A DNA stretch of 64,000 bases from Ensifer oleiphilus (lineage in GTDB: Bacteria; Pseudomonadota; Alphaproteobacteria; Rhizobiales; Rhizobiaceae): NCBI RefSeq assembly GCF_013371465.1, contig NZ_JABWDU010000002.1:310001-374000 (forward strand). The letters are read 5' to 3'. The translations under genes were made by a program, and so were the position numbers. This document shows positions 35,201-43,540 of the stretch, piece by piece. The notes beneath the pieces are model-generated. The model was given only the letters and a program-made list of their open reading frames with translations, was not told the origin of the DNA and did not search any database. How positions within the stretch are numbered: the first letter of the stretch is position 1; each line of letters starts with the position of its first letter.

Positions 35201-36055
35201 CTGCCGGTCGGCGCCGGGAGACGAAACGGCGAAACCGGTGGCGTTCATCACCACGTCGGGCGCGGCCTCGGCAAAGATCGATTGCAGCGTGCCGACGGAA
35301 ACGGCATCTTTCAGACTGGAGACGAAGAGAGGCAGCACGCGCATGCCCTCGGCGGCAAGCGCCTCGATCAGCGCCTCTACCGGGCGGGTCTCACCGCTCT
35401 GCACCAGGGCGCGATAGAAGCAAATCCCGACTGTCGGGGGTTCGAATCCCTCCCCCGTGACCATCCGTTGCTGAACGCGGGACTGCCATTCGCTGACGCC
35501 GATGACGCCGGCGCCCGGCCACCAGATGCCGGCCTTCAACAAAGGCTTTGCCGGCTGCGGCTTCTCGACACCCGAGATCAACGCCTCGGCATAATCGAGG
35601 AATAGTCCGGCATTGTCGGCGCCGCCCTCGGTGAAATAGGCCCAGAGGCGCTGCCGGTCGTCGGCTTCCACCGTCGAGAACGTCTCAAGGCCCGGATCCG
35701 GTTTGTCATCGCCGGGCAGCACCGCGATCTGGAAGCGGTGCGTGACGGCGGCGGCATGCAACGCTTCCAGCACATAGCGGAAATAGCTGGCGCCACCGAG
35801 CGGCCGGACCACGATGAGCTTGGCATGCCGCGCCGTGCGCTCGACGTAAGTGTCGACCGACATCGGGTGCATAAGGTTCATCAGGCTGGCGATACGCAGG
35901 CTCGTCCCGCCCTCGCGCCGACCATGGGCCGCCGCGATCGAGGACAGCTCGGTGTCGGCGGCCGACAGGAAAAGCATGTCGGCCGGCGTTTGCCCCAGAT
36001 CGATCGCTTCGTTGCCGTCGGCGATCGTTCCCTTCTGGGCGAGAAGCAGATGCAT
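32279..36055 (-). CDS. cobN: CobN, large subunit of aerobic cobaltochelatase
   Basis: 1258-residue magnesium-chelatase-H-like subunit that inserts cobalt into hydrogenobyrinic acid a,c-diamide with CobS and CobT (not in this window). Recognisable segments include [29 protein letters not shown] (about 395-425), [39 protein letters not shown] (about 535-575) and a C-terminal [25 protein letters not shown]. Residues 199-212 ([14 protein letters not shown]) are coded by DNA that, on the other strand, resembles the 3' end of a tRNA. Third gene of cobP-W-N-O. Confidence 0.97.
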   Translation of the reverse strand: [1258 protein letters not shown]

Positions 36056-36125
36056 TGTTCTATCCGTTCAAGCTGTTCCAGGAAGGTTCGAAACGGACTT
36101 TCTGGAACGGCGTTGCTTCAAGGCT

Positions 36126-37190
36126 TCAGACGAGCGCGGTGATGGCGGCGCGCACCGCGGCTTCGTCCATATCGTGCAGGCCGATGACGACGAGGCGCGT
36201 TCCGCGCTTTTCGCCGGCCGCCCACGCGCGATCGTAATACTGGTCGATGCGAGCGCCGACGGCCTGGATGAGCAGGCGCATCGGCTTGCCGGGTATGTCG
36301 GCAAAGCCCTTGAGGCGCAGCACGTCGTGCTCTGCGATCACGCCCTTGAGGCTGTCGATGAAGGCCGAGGGATCGGCGATCGCGCCGAGCTCGACGACGA
36401 AGCTGTCGAACTCGTCGTGAGAGTGCTCCTCGCCGGCCTCGTGCTCCATCTCGTGGTGCGACTTGCGGTTGGCGATATCGCTTTCCGTGCCGACGCCGAG
36501 GCCGAGCAGGATGGCGGCGGCCACTTCGCCGTTCTTGGCTTCTATCATCGTCGGCTTGCGGCTGGTGCGCGAAGCGACCTCTTCGCGCACGGCCTTCAGG
36601 CCCGACGCGTCGATCAGGTCGGTCTTGTTGAGAACGATCAGGTCGGCGGCGGTCAACTGGTCCTCGAACAGTTCCTCGATCGGGCTTTCGTGGTCGAGAT
36701 TGTCGTCCTCGACGCGCAACGCATCGACCTTGTCATGGTCGTCGGCAAAGCGGCCGGCGGCGACGGCAGCACTGTCGACCACGGTGACGACGCCATCGAC
36801 GGTCACTTCACTGCGGATATCCGGCCAGTTGAAGGCGGCGATCAGGGGCTGCGGCAGCGCGAGGCCCGATGTCTCGATGATGATATGGTCGGGACGGTTT
36901 TCGCGCTCGAGCAGCTTGGTCATGGTCGGGATGAAGTCATCGGCAACCGTGCAGCAGATGCAGCCGTTGGTAAGCTCGATGATATCGTCTTCGGTGCAGG
37001 CTTCGGCACCGCAACCCTTCAAGACGTCGCCGTCGACGCCGAGATCGCCGAACTCGTTGATGATCAGCGCGATGCGCTTGCCGTCGGCGTTCTGCAACAG
37101 GTTACGGATCATCGTCGTCTTGCCGGCGCCGAGGAAGCCGGTGATGACGGTCGCCGGGATCTTGCCCTGGTTGGCTCTCGCAGTGGTCAT
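36126..37190 (-). CDS. cobW: CobW, metal-chaperone-type GTPase
   Basis: 354 residues, G3E GTPase of the COG0523 family. P-loop VITGFLGAGKTTMIRNLL near residue 16-33, the metal site NGCICCTVADDF (CxCC) near 92-103, an NKTDLID guanine motif, and a His/Glu-rich run HHEMEHEAGEEHSHDE near 250. In aerobic cob operons CobW supplies Co(II) to the chelatase CobNST. Lies 3 bp after cobP and 70 bp before cobN. Confidence 0.95.
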   Translation of the reverse strand: MTTARANQGKIPATVITGFLGAGKTTMIRNLLQNADGKRIALIINEFGDLGVDGDVLKGCGAEACTEDDIIELTNGCICCTVADDFIPTMTKLLERENRPDHIIIETSGLALPQPLIAAFNWPDIRSEVTVDGVVTVVDSAAVAAGRFADDHDKVDALRVEDDNLDHESPIEELFEDQLTAADLIVLNKTDLIDASGLKAVREEVASRTSRKPTMIEAKNGEVAAAILLGLGVGTESDIANRKSHHEMEHEAGEEHSHDEFDSFVVELGAIADPSAFIDSLKGVIAEHDVLRLKGFADIPGKPMRLLIQAVGARIDQYYDRAWAAGEKRGTRLVVIGLHDMDEAAVRAAITALV

Positions 37191-37193
37191 GGA

Positions 37194-37718
37194 TCAACCC
37201 TTCATTTTCAGCGGCAATCCGGCCGCGACAAAGTAAACTTCCGCGGATTTCTCCGCAACGATCTGGTGAAGCCGGCCGGCATGGTCGCGGAAGTCGCGGG
37301 CCATGCGGTTCTCGGGCACGATGCCGAGGCCGACTTCGTTGGAAACAAGGATGAGGCGCGCCCGCGCCTCTGGCAGGAAGGCGGCAAGGGCAGCGAATTC
37401 CGCCGCCATGTCGCGACCTTCCATCATCAGGTTGGTCACCCACAGTGTCAGGCAGTCGACGAGGACCACGCGCTGTTCGTCGTCGATGCGCGAAAGCAGC
37501 GAAACGAGATCGAGCGGCTCCTCATGCGTCGTCCAGCCTTCGCCGCGCCGCGCCCGGTGATGGTCGATGCGCTCGCGCATCTCTTCGTCCCAGGCCCGCC
37601 CGGTGGCGACATAGTGCATGCCGAGACCCGAGGCTTCGACGAGCCTCTCGGAAAAGCTGGATTTGCCCGAACGGGCACCGCCGAGGACCAGAACCGGCCC
37701 GGCATGGGGAATGCTCAT
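37194..37718 (-). CDS. cobP: CobP (CobU), adenosylcobinamide kinase/guanylyltransferase
   Basis: 174 residues from ATG 37718. P-loop [18 protein letters not shown] at 9-26, GTP-site [22 protein letters not shown] and [14 protein letters not shown], all diagnostic of the bifunctional CobP/CobU enzyme that activates the cobinamide arm for nucleotide-loop attachment. First gene behind the cobalamin riboswitch. Confidence 0.96.
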   Translation of the reverse strand: MSIPHAGPVLVLGGARSGKSSFSERLVEASGLGMHYVATGRAWDEEMRERIDHHRARRGEGWTTHEEPLDLVSLLSRIDDEQRVVLVDCLTLWVTNLMMEGRDMAAEFAALAAFLPEARARLILVSNEVGLGIVPENRMARDFRDHAGRLHQIVAEKSAEVYFVAAGLPLKMKG

Positions 37719-37731
37719 CTGCCTTGCCGCC

Positions 37732-37815
37732 TCACCACGCCGCAACGGGCGCGTTTGAACGGCAACGGCATTTCACCGCGCCCAAGGCGCGTTCGGGAAA
37801 CGATCGATAAGCCAA
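37732..37815 (-). CDS. Possible 27-codon leader ORF between riboswitch and cobP
   Basis: A TTG at 37815 preceded at 5-base spacing by GGAGG (complement of 37821-37825) opens a 27-codon frame ([18 protein letters not shown]...) that ends 13 bases before the cobP ATG. It has the best ribosome site of the leader. It could be a coupling peptide or simply an uninitiated Shine-Dalgarno-like element involved in riboswitch control. No homology known. Confidence 0.3.
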   Translation of the reverse strand: MAYRSFPERALGAVKCRCRSNAPVAAW

Positions 37816-37869
37816 GACAACCTCCGTGATGGCGTGGGAAGCGGGCTTCCCTTCGGGCGGAATGCCCCT

Positions 37870-38262
37870 GTCGGACGGCAGGTCTCCTGGCTCACGGCGT
37901 CACGAGCCCATGGCAGCGTCCCCACGCAATCACGCGAAAACCGATGCCTGGGCCCGAACGGCCCGCCTCACCTTCCCGGCGTTTTCAAGTCTCGTGAAAG
38001 GCGGACGATTCGTAGAAGAAGAGGCGTCCAACCCGGCTGATCACGAAGCCACGCCAGTGGCTTTTCCGGCTGAAGTCCAAACCGCCCGCGATTGCCCCAT
38101 GCAATCGAAAGCAGGCAGGCCTAAAGCCCGATGGCGAACCCTGACCGTTCTACAGTCGCGGGGTCGGCTGCGATAAGGATGCCCGATTTGGGTCCATCCG
38201 TCACATTCCCAATTATTCCCCCGCATCGCCATGATCCGGGGAAACCATCCAACGTCAGATGA
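37870..38262 (-). ncRNA. Cobalamin (AdoCbl) riboswitch controlling cobPWNO
   Basis: On the minus strand the conserved core elements occur in correct order: TTGGGAATGTGACGG, then CCCCGCGACTGTA (about 38151-38163), AAGCCACTGG (38054-38063), a GGGAAGG segment, and the 3' B12 box GAGCCAGGAGACCTGC (37878-37893). These are the class I cobalamin riboswitch signatures. The B12 box is about 160 nt upstream of cobP; a GGAGG lies in the following leader, suggesting translational control. End points are approximate. Confidence 0.92.
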
Positions 38263-38473
38263 TTAGGAAGCGTGCGGTGCAAAGTCAATCGACGCGTGCG
38301 ACACCTCCCCGGCCGAATTGCGTCGCGCGACGATTTGCCGGGCATGGCGCACCGCATGCCGCCAGTCGTCGTCACAGGGCAGAAGCGACGCACCAAAACA
38401 GCGAACTTCATTTTAGCGATTCGAGATATTGCGATAAAGTAGCCAAAAAGGGCTTCGTTGATCCGGTAGGCAC

Positions 38474-40702
38474 ATGGAACGCAGGCTCGCCGCTGTGATG
38501 ATTGCCGACGTTTCCGGCTATGGACTGCTCACCCAAGCCGACGAGGAGGGTACCTGCGCCCGCTTTCAGGCCGATCTGCACGACCTGTTCGAACAAAGGA
38601 TCGCCGCGCATCGCGGACGGTTGATCAAGACCATGGGCGATGGGCTGCTCGTCGAGTTCCAGAGTGTCGTCGAGGCGGTCCGCTGTGCGGTGGAGGTTCA
38701 GCGCGCGAAATCCGAAAGCAACGGGTCCGATGAGGGGCGACTGGAATTCCGCATCGGCATCAATCTTGGCGATGTCATCGTTGAAGGCGACGACATTCAA
38801 GGCGATGGCGTGATCATTGCCGAGCGACTGCAGAGCCTCGCCGAACCGGGTGGGATCGTCATCTCCGGCACCGCCTACGACCAGGTCGAGAAGCACCTCG
38901 ATGTCCGTTTCGTCTTTCTGGGCGAACAACGCCTGAAGCATATCGAAAAGCCGGTGCGCACTTATCGACTGGCGCTGAACGAAACCCGCGCCGGCAGCGC
39001 AAAGGCCGCAGCGCGCCGCACGAAGCGTTGGGCGGCACTTGTTGCATCTGCTGTTGTGCTCGGCGCGGCTAGCGGCGTCGTCTGGTGGCAGCCCTGGCAG
39101 CCGCCTGTGGAAACGGCCGAAATCCGACCATCGAACCTGATCGCGCCGGACAAACCGTCGATAGCGGTCCTTCCGTTTGCCAACGTGAGCGACGATCCCA
39201 CGCAGGAGTATTTCGCCGATGGCATGACCGACGGCCTCGTCACGGAGCTCGCCCAGGTCTCCGGCTTGTTCGTTATCGCGCGCAACTCGACCTTCACATA
39301 CAAGAACAAGGCAGTGACACCCAGACAGGTGTCCAAGGAACTCGGCGTCAGATACGTGCTGGAAGGCAGCGTGCAGCGTGCCGGAGAGCAGTTGCGGATC
39401 AATGCCCATCTCGTCGATTCGCTCACTGGCGGCCACGTTTGGGCCGGAAAGTTCGACGGTTCACTTTCCGATGTCTTTGCGCTGCAGGACGAAGTGATGC
39501 GCGGCATCGCCGATGCGCTTGCGCTTCGGCTGAACCCTGACGAGCAGATGGCCTTGGGGCGCAAGGAAACCATTGTCCCGGCGGCCTTCGATGCGTTTCT
39601 GCGCGGCTGGGAGCATCACCGACGCACGACCCCGGAAGATTTTGCAAAGGCAGTGCCTTTTTTCGAGCAGGCGATTGCGCTCGATCCTGCCTACGGGCGC
39701 GCCTACGCCGCCGCGGCCATGGTCTACGCACGCATCTGCATGTGGCGCTGGCATTACCAGCTGGGCATCTCGCGGACCGAAGCGAGAGCCAAGGCGACGC
39801 AATATCTGCGCACCGCGCAGAAACACAAAACAGCGCTCGCCTATCAGGCCGCCGCGCTCCTGTCCGAAGCGGACTGGCAGCATGCCGACGCACTCGCCGA
39901 ACTCAAGGAAGCGATCGCGCTTGAACCGGGCGATAGCTGGAGCTACGCGCTGACGGCCTTCGTCCTCACCTCCGTTGGCCGCCCGGCGGAGGCCCTGCCC
40001 TATATCCGCACGGCCATGCGCCTTGATCCGCATTCTCCGTCCTTCTTCATCTACGTCCTTGGCCTGACGCAGTTCGGCCTGGAGGATTTCGAGGCGGCAG
40101 CGGCAGCAGCAAGGCACAGCATCGAACTCAATCCTCAGGATGACGGCTCTTTCCTTCTTCTTGCCTCCACTTCCGGGCACCTCGGTCGCCGCGTCGAAGC
40201 GGAGGCAGCCATCACCCGTTTCAACGCGCTCCGCCTCGCACGCGGCGGCACTGCGGCCAGCATCGCGACCAGCCCTCCCCTGGACCTGGCAAGGCAGGAG
40301 GACTGCGAGCGCTTCTACCGGGGACTGCGGCTGGCGGGCCTACCCGAGACCTTGATGAACGACCACTTCATCGCCGCCAACAAACTGCAGGCCGACGAAG
40401 CCCGTTCGCTCCTCCTGGGGCATCGGCTGCATGGACGCATGCTGGACTCGGGCGAGGAACACGAGGCTGTGATTTCAACCGGGGGCACGGCCACTCTGAC
40501 AGGAGACTGGGCCTCCATCGGCGCTGGTCGCATGGCGGACGTCGAGGTGAGATTCGACAGCGACGAGGTCTACTTCCTGTGGCTCAAGACAACGAACCTG
40601 TGCGGGATGGTGCTGCGAAATCCCGGAGGACTTCGCAGCAAGGAAAACGAGTTCCTATGGTATCACGGAGACAGAGCCTTCACGTTCTCGCAGGTCCCTT
40701 AG
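38474..40702 (+). CDS. Class III adenylate/guanylate cyclase-like protein with TPR repeats
   Basis: 742 residues. Cyclase domain at about 1-175 (VMIADVSGYGLLTQADEEG with the first metal Asp, IKTMGDGLLVEF with the second), a membrane helix near 186-205, a FlgO/TolB-N-like domain (PSIAVLPFANVSDDPTQEYFADGMTDGLVTELA, about 225-365), then helical TPR-type repeats (380-590) and a C-terminal domain of unknown type. In the cyclase the usual DGVNxAxR motif reads DGVIIAERL, so the transition-state Asn is Ile while Arg is kept; activity may be impaired. It lies between the cob riboswitch and cobQ, divergent from the former. Confidence 0.88.
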   Translation: MERRLAAVMIADVSGYGLLTQADEEGTCARFQADLHDLFEQRIAAHRGRLIKTMGDGLLVEFQSVVEAVRCAVEVQRAKSESNGSDEGRLEFRIGINLGDVIVEGDDIQGDGVIIAERLQSLAEPGGIVISGTAYDQVEKHLDVRFVFLGEQRLKHIEKPVRTYRLALNETRAGSAKAAARRTKRWAALVASAVVLGAASGVVWWQPWQPPVETAEIRPSNLIAPDKPSIAVLPFANVSDDPTQEYFADGMTDGLVTELAQVSGLFVIARNSTFTYKNKAVTPRQVSKELGVRYVLEGSVQRAGEQLRINAHLVDSLTGGHVWAGKFDGSLSDVFALQDEVMRGIADALALRLNPDEQMALGRKETIVPAAFDAFLRGWEHHRRTTPEDFAKAVPFFEQAIALDPAYGRAYAAAAMVYARICMWRWHYQLGISRTEARAKATQYLRTAQKHKTALAYQAAALLSEADWQHADALAELKEAIALEPGDSWSYALTAFVLTSVGRPAEALPYIRTAMRLDPHSPSFFIYVLGLTQFGLEDFEAAAAAARHSIELNPQDDGSFLLLASTSGHLGRRVEAEAAITRFNALRLARGGTAASIATSPPLDLARQEDCERFYRGLRLAGLPETLMNDHFIAANKLQADEARSLLLGHRLHGRMLDSGEEHEAVISTGGTATLTGDWASIGAGRMADVEVRFDSDEVYFLWLKTTNLCGMVLRNPGGLRSKENEFLWYHGDRAFTFSQVP

Positions 40703-40940
40703 CGGCTTGATGTCGACATATGCGTCCTTTGTGGAACTCCGACGCATTTGCCGGCGTGCAAAACCTTCAGGATGCGCGCTGGCATCACCGGCTGAGCGGA
40801 AGCCCGATCCATCGCAGGCGCACGCGCATGATGATCGTTCGACCGCAACAACCCCGAAACGTCGCCGCAGCCACGTGCTGAGAAAATCGACCCAGACCGG
40901 ACCCGACGCGCCGGCACAGTGTAGCTGGCGAGACGCGCGA

Positions 40941-41471
40941 TCAAGCGGGAACGTATGTCAACCTGATGACGTCCTCGCCGACGTGGTCGGTGGAAACGAG
41001 GCGGAGTGGTGGCCGCGGGCCGGCGAAGAATGGCTTGCCGCGACCAAGCACGACGGGGTGGAAGTAGAGCCGATACTCGTCGATAAGACCAAGCTCGGTC
41101 AGGGTCCTTGCCAGGTCTGGGCCGGAAACGGCAATCTCGCCAACGAGCCGAGCCTTCAGGCCACCGACCACCGCTTCGATGTCATCTCCGACAAGTGTTG
41201 CGTTGGGGCCGACCGACGTCAACGAGCGCGACACGATCCACTTCGGCTGGCGCCGCCACGCGGCCGCGAACGCCTGTTGCTCCGCACTCCACTCAGGACG
41301 GTCTTCGTCCCAGTAACGCATGATCTCGTACATGCGTCGACCGTACACACTGCCGGTCAGGTCGCGCACGTGCTCTATCCAGTGACGAAAGAGCGTGGGG
41401 TCAGGCGCAAACTCCTGGTGGTCGACGTAGCCATCCAGGGACTGGTTCATTCCAAACACAAGCTTCGCCAT
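40941..41471 (-). CDS. Dihydrofolate-reductase/RibD C-terminal-domain-like reductase
   Basis: 176 residues from ATG 41471, preceded by GGAGG. The MAKLVFGMNQSLDGYVD start, TGSVYGRRMYEIMRYW, KWIVSRSLTSVGPNATLVG, and GEIAVSGPDLARTLTELGLIDEYRLYFHPVVLGRGKPFF are typical of the YyaP/RibD_C family of small NAD(P)H-dependent reductases. The substrate is unknown; these are often horizontally spread and stand alone, as here, just 3' of cobQ on the same strand. Confidence 0.88.
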   Translation of the reverse strand: MAKLVFGMNQSLDGYVDHQEFAPDPTLFRHWIEHVRDLTGSVYGRRMYEIMRYWDEDRPEWSAEQQAFAAAWRRQPKWIVSRSLTSVGPNATLVGDDIEAVVGGLKARLVGEIAVSGPDLARTLTELGLIDEYRLYFHPVVLGRGKPFFAGPRPPLRLVSTDHVGEDVIRLTYVPA

Positions 41472-41585
41472 GCTGCACAACCTCCGGCAGGGTCCTCAGA
41501 ATAGCGTGACGCGACACGACACAAAAGTGAGGTTGGGCATAAACTGCACGCCGCCCTACCGGAGCGACGAGCAAGCAAACAACCG

Positions 41586-43043
41586 CTACCGCCCCAGAAC
41601 CCCATCGAGCCAACGCCTGTCGAGCACGGCTTCAAGCTCACCCGCGACATCGTCGAGCGCCGCATCCACCGACTGGCGGTAGTTCGTCACTCCACCTTGG
41701 ATACCGAAACTCTTCAGAAGAGCGGCGCGATAGGCGTCACTTGCGAACAGTCCATGCAGGTAGGTGCCCATCACCCGGCCGTCGGCAGACAGCGCACCAT
41801 CCGGGCGGTTGTCGATGCGGACCGCAGGGCGGTCGCAGTCTGCCCCTGTCGTGCGGCCGAGATGGATCTCGTAGCCTTCCAGCGCAACGTCGTGTTCCAG
41901 CGACCAGGCGCGGCTGTTGCGAAGCGTCTTTTCCGGCGCCATCTCGGTTTCGACGTCGAGCAGCCCGAGCCCGGCGATCTCGCGTTCGCTGCCCTCGATG
42001 CCAAGCGGATCGGTGACGCGCGCACCGAGCATCTGGTAGCCACCGCAGATGCCGATGACGCGGCCGCCGCGTCGCACGTGGTGCTTGAGATCCTGGTCCC
42101 ACCCCTGTGCCCTGAAATCCTTGAGGTCGCCAATCGTCGATTTCGAGCCGGGAATAACGACCAGCCCGGCATCGATTGGAATCGGGCTTCCCGGCTTGAC
42201 GAAGACAAGATCGACATCCGGCTCGGCCGCGAGCGGATCGAGATCGTCGAAATTGGCGATGCGCGACAGAACCGGCACGGCGATCTTGAGCGCCCGCCCC
42301 CCGCCGCGCGCCAGCTTTTCAAGGACGACTGAATCCTCTGCCGGCAACCGCCCGGCAGCCTTCAGCCATGGCACGACACCAAAGCAGGGCCAGCCGGTGT
42401 AGCGACCGACCGCGGCAATGCCATCGTCGAACAGCGTGACGTCGCCGCGGAACTTGTTGATCATATAGCCGGTGACCATGCGCCGGTCCTCTTCGGGCAG
42501 GATTGCGTGGGTGCCGACCAGCGAGGCGATGACGCCGCCACGGTCGATATCCCCGACCAGCACGACGGGCACATCGGCGCGCGTCGCAAATCCCATATTG
42601 GCGATGTCGCCGGCCCTCAGGTTGATCTCGGCAGGCGATCCCGCCCCCTCGACCACGACGAGATCGGCGCCGGCTGAAATCTGCTCGAAGCTTTCCATCA
42701 CCGCGCCAAGCAACTTCGGCTTCAGCGCCTGATACTCCCGGCCCTTCGCCTGCCCCGCGACCTTGCCCTGCACGACGATCTGGCTGCCGACATCCGACTG
42801 CGGCTTCAACAGAACCGGGTTCATGTGCACCGAGGACGGCACGCGGGCGGCCAGCGCCTGCAGCCATTGCGCCCGGCCGATTTCGCCGCCGTCATCGGAC
42901 ACGGCGGCGTTGTTCGACATATTCTGCGGCTTGAACGGCCTGACCTTCAACCCGCGATTGGAGGCGAGCCGGCAGAGGCCTGCCACCAATACCGATTTTC
43001 CGACATCCGAGCCGGTTCCCTGCAGCATGATCTTGCGTGTCAT
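41586..43043 (-). CDS. cobQ: CobQ, cobyric acid synthase
   Basis: Amidates four side chains of adenosylcobyrinic acid a,c-diamide. 485 residues from ATG 43043. N-terminal P-loop [19 protein letters not shown], the family block [25 protein letters not shown] and [11 protein letters not shown], and a C-terminal glutamine amidotransferase domain with Cys in [10 protein letters not shown] near 330. The upstream open extension lacks similarity. No B12 box was found in its own leader. Confidence 0.97.
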   Translation of the reverse strand: MTRKIMLQGTGSDVGKSVLVAGLCRLASNRGLKVRPFKPQNMSNNAAVSDDGGEIGRAQWLQALAARVPSSVHMNPVLLKPQSDVGSQIVVQGKVAGQAKGREYQALKPKLLGAVMESFEQISAGADLVVVEGAGSPAEINLRAGDIANMGFATRADVPVVLVGDIDRGGVIASLVGTHAILPEEDRRMVTGYMINKFRGDVTLFDDGIAAVGRYTGWPCFGVVPWLKAAGRLPAEDSVVLEKLARGGGRALKIAVPVLSRIANFDDLDPLAAEPDVDLVFVKPGSPIPIDAGLVVIPGSKSTIGDLKDFRAQGWDQDLKHHVRRGGRVIGICGGYQMLGARVTDPLGIEGSEREIAGLGLLDVETEMAPEKTLRNSRAWSLEHDVALEGYEIHLGRTTGADCDRPAVRIDNRPDGALSADGRVMGTYLHGLFASDAYRAALLKSFGIQGGVTNYRQSVDAALDDVAGELEAVLDRRWLDGVLGR

Positions 43044-43287
43044 GGCGCCACCGGTAACACCGATTTGACCATCGGCAAAGCCCTGCTTTGACACGATTTC
43101 GCCGCAATTGCGGCGCGTCGATAACGGTCTGTTTCGGTCGCTTATCAAGCTTGTCGAGTTTCTCTCCGAAACTAGCGTAAATGCGACATCTTGTGACGAG
43201 TTTGGTATTCAATTTCGCGGGGCGCGAGCCTATATCAGCGCCACCGAAACACACCCGGATAACAACACGTCCGGCCTCTCAAGGTCC

Positions 43288-43437
43288 ATGTCCATGCTGT
43301 ACATCTTCAGCAAACCGAATTTCGTTCAGATCGCCTGGAATTCCAAGGCACCCGTCAGCCAGTCGCGCGTTCGCAACGTCGTGCTGGATGCTCCCTTTGG
43401 ACCGCTTGGCTTCATCCGCACGTCCAACGTCGGCTGA
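43288..43437 (+). CDS. Small ORF upstream of a strong terminator
   Basis: 49 codons starting ATGTCCATGCTGTAC at 43288 (or ATG 43294), with AAGG just upstream; the peptide (MSMLYIFSKPNFVQIAWNSK...) ends with TGA at 43437, about 75 bases before an intrinsic terminator, so a short transcript unit exists here. No family recognised, and a non-coding RNA reading of the same transcript is equally possible. Confidence 0.4.
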   Translation: MSMLYIFSKPNFVQIAWNSKAPVSQSRVRNVVLDAPFGPLGFIRTSNVG

Positions 43438-43439
43438 CA

Positions 43440-43540
43440 TCCGCTGCCCGTTGATCGGGCGCGCTTTTGGCAATGGCTTTGCATTCCAGCAGCTAACGCC
43501 TCCTCCTCCAGCCGTCTCCCCCGTGGAGACGGTTTTTTTT
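43440..43540 (+). ncRNA. Candidate small RNA end with anti-Shine-Dalgarno motif
   Basis: Immediately before the terminator at 43512-43540 lies CCTCCTCCTCC (43499-43509) in an AACG-context. A CCUCCUCCC-type motif beside a terminator is the hallmark of the rhizobial alpha-r14/'cuckoo' small RNAs, which usually follow a very short ORF, as here. The 5' end is unknown, so the start is a guess. Confidence 0.4.
43512..43540 (+). terminator. Strong intrinsic terminator
   Basis: CCGTCTCC (43512-43519) pairs perfectly with GGAGACGG (43525-43532) across CCCGT, followed by eight T residues. This is the clearest rho-independent terminator in the window. Confidence 0.92.

Noticed and set aside
35380-35463. 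A complete tRNA gene inside cobN
   Set aside because: Only the T-arm, 3' acceptor strand and CCA match; the matching 5' acceptor strand (CACGGGG) and D-arm are not found upstream, and cobN is intact. Kept only as a finding.
35850-37829. 659-codon plus-strand frame opposite cobN start, cobW and cobP
   Set aside because: Antisense shadow of three well-identified genes; composition not protein-like.
43044-43290. Cobalamin riboswitch upstream of cobQ
   Set aside because: Searched for GGAGACCTGCC-like and CCACTG elements and found none.
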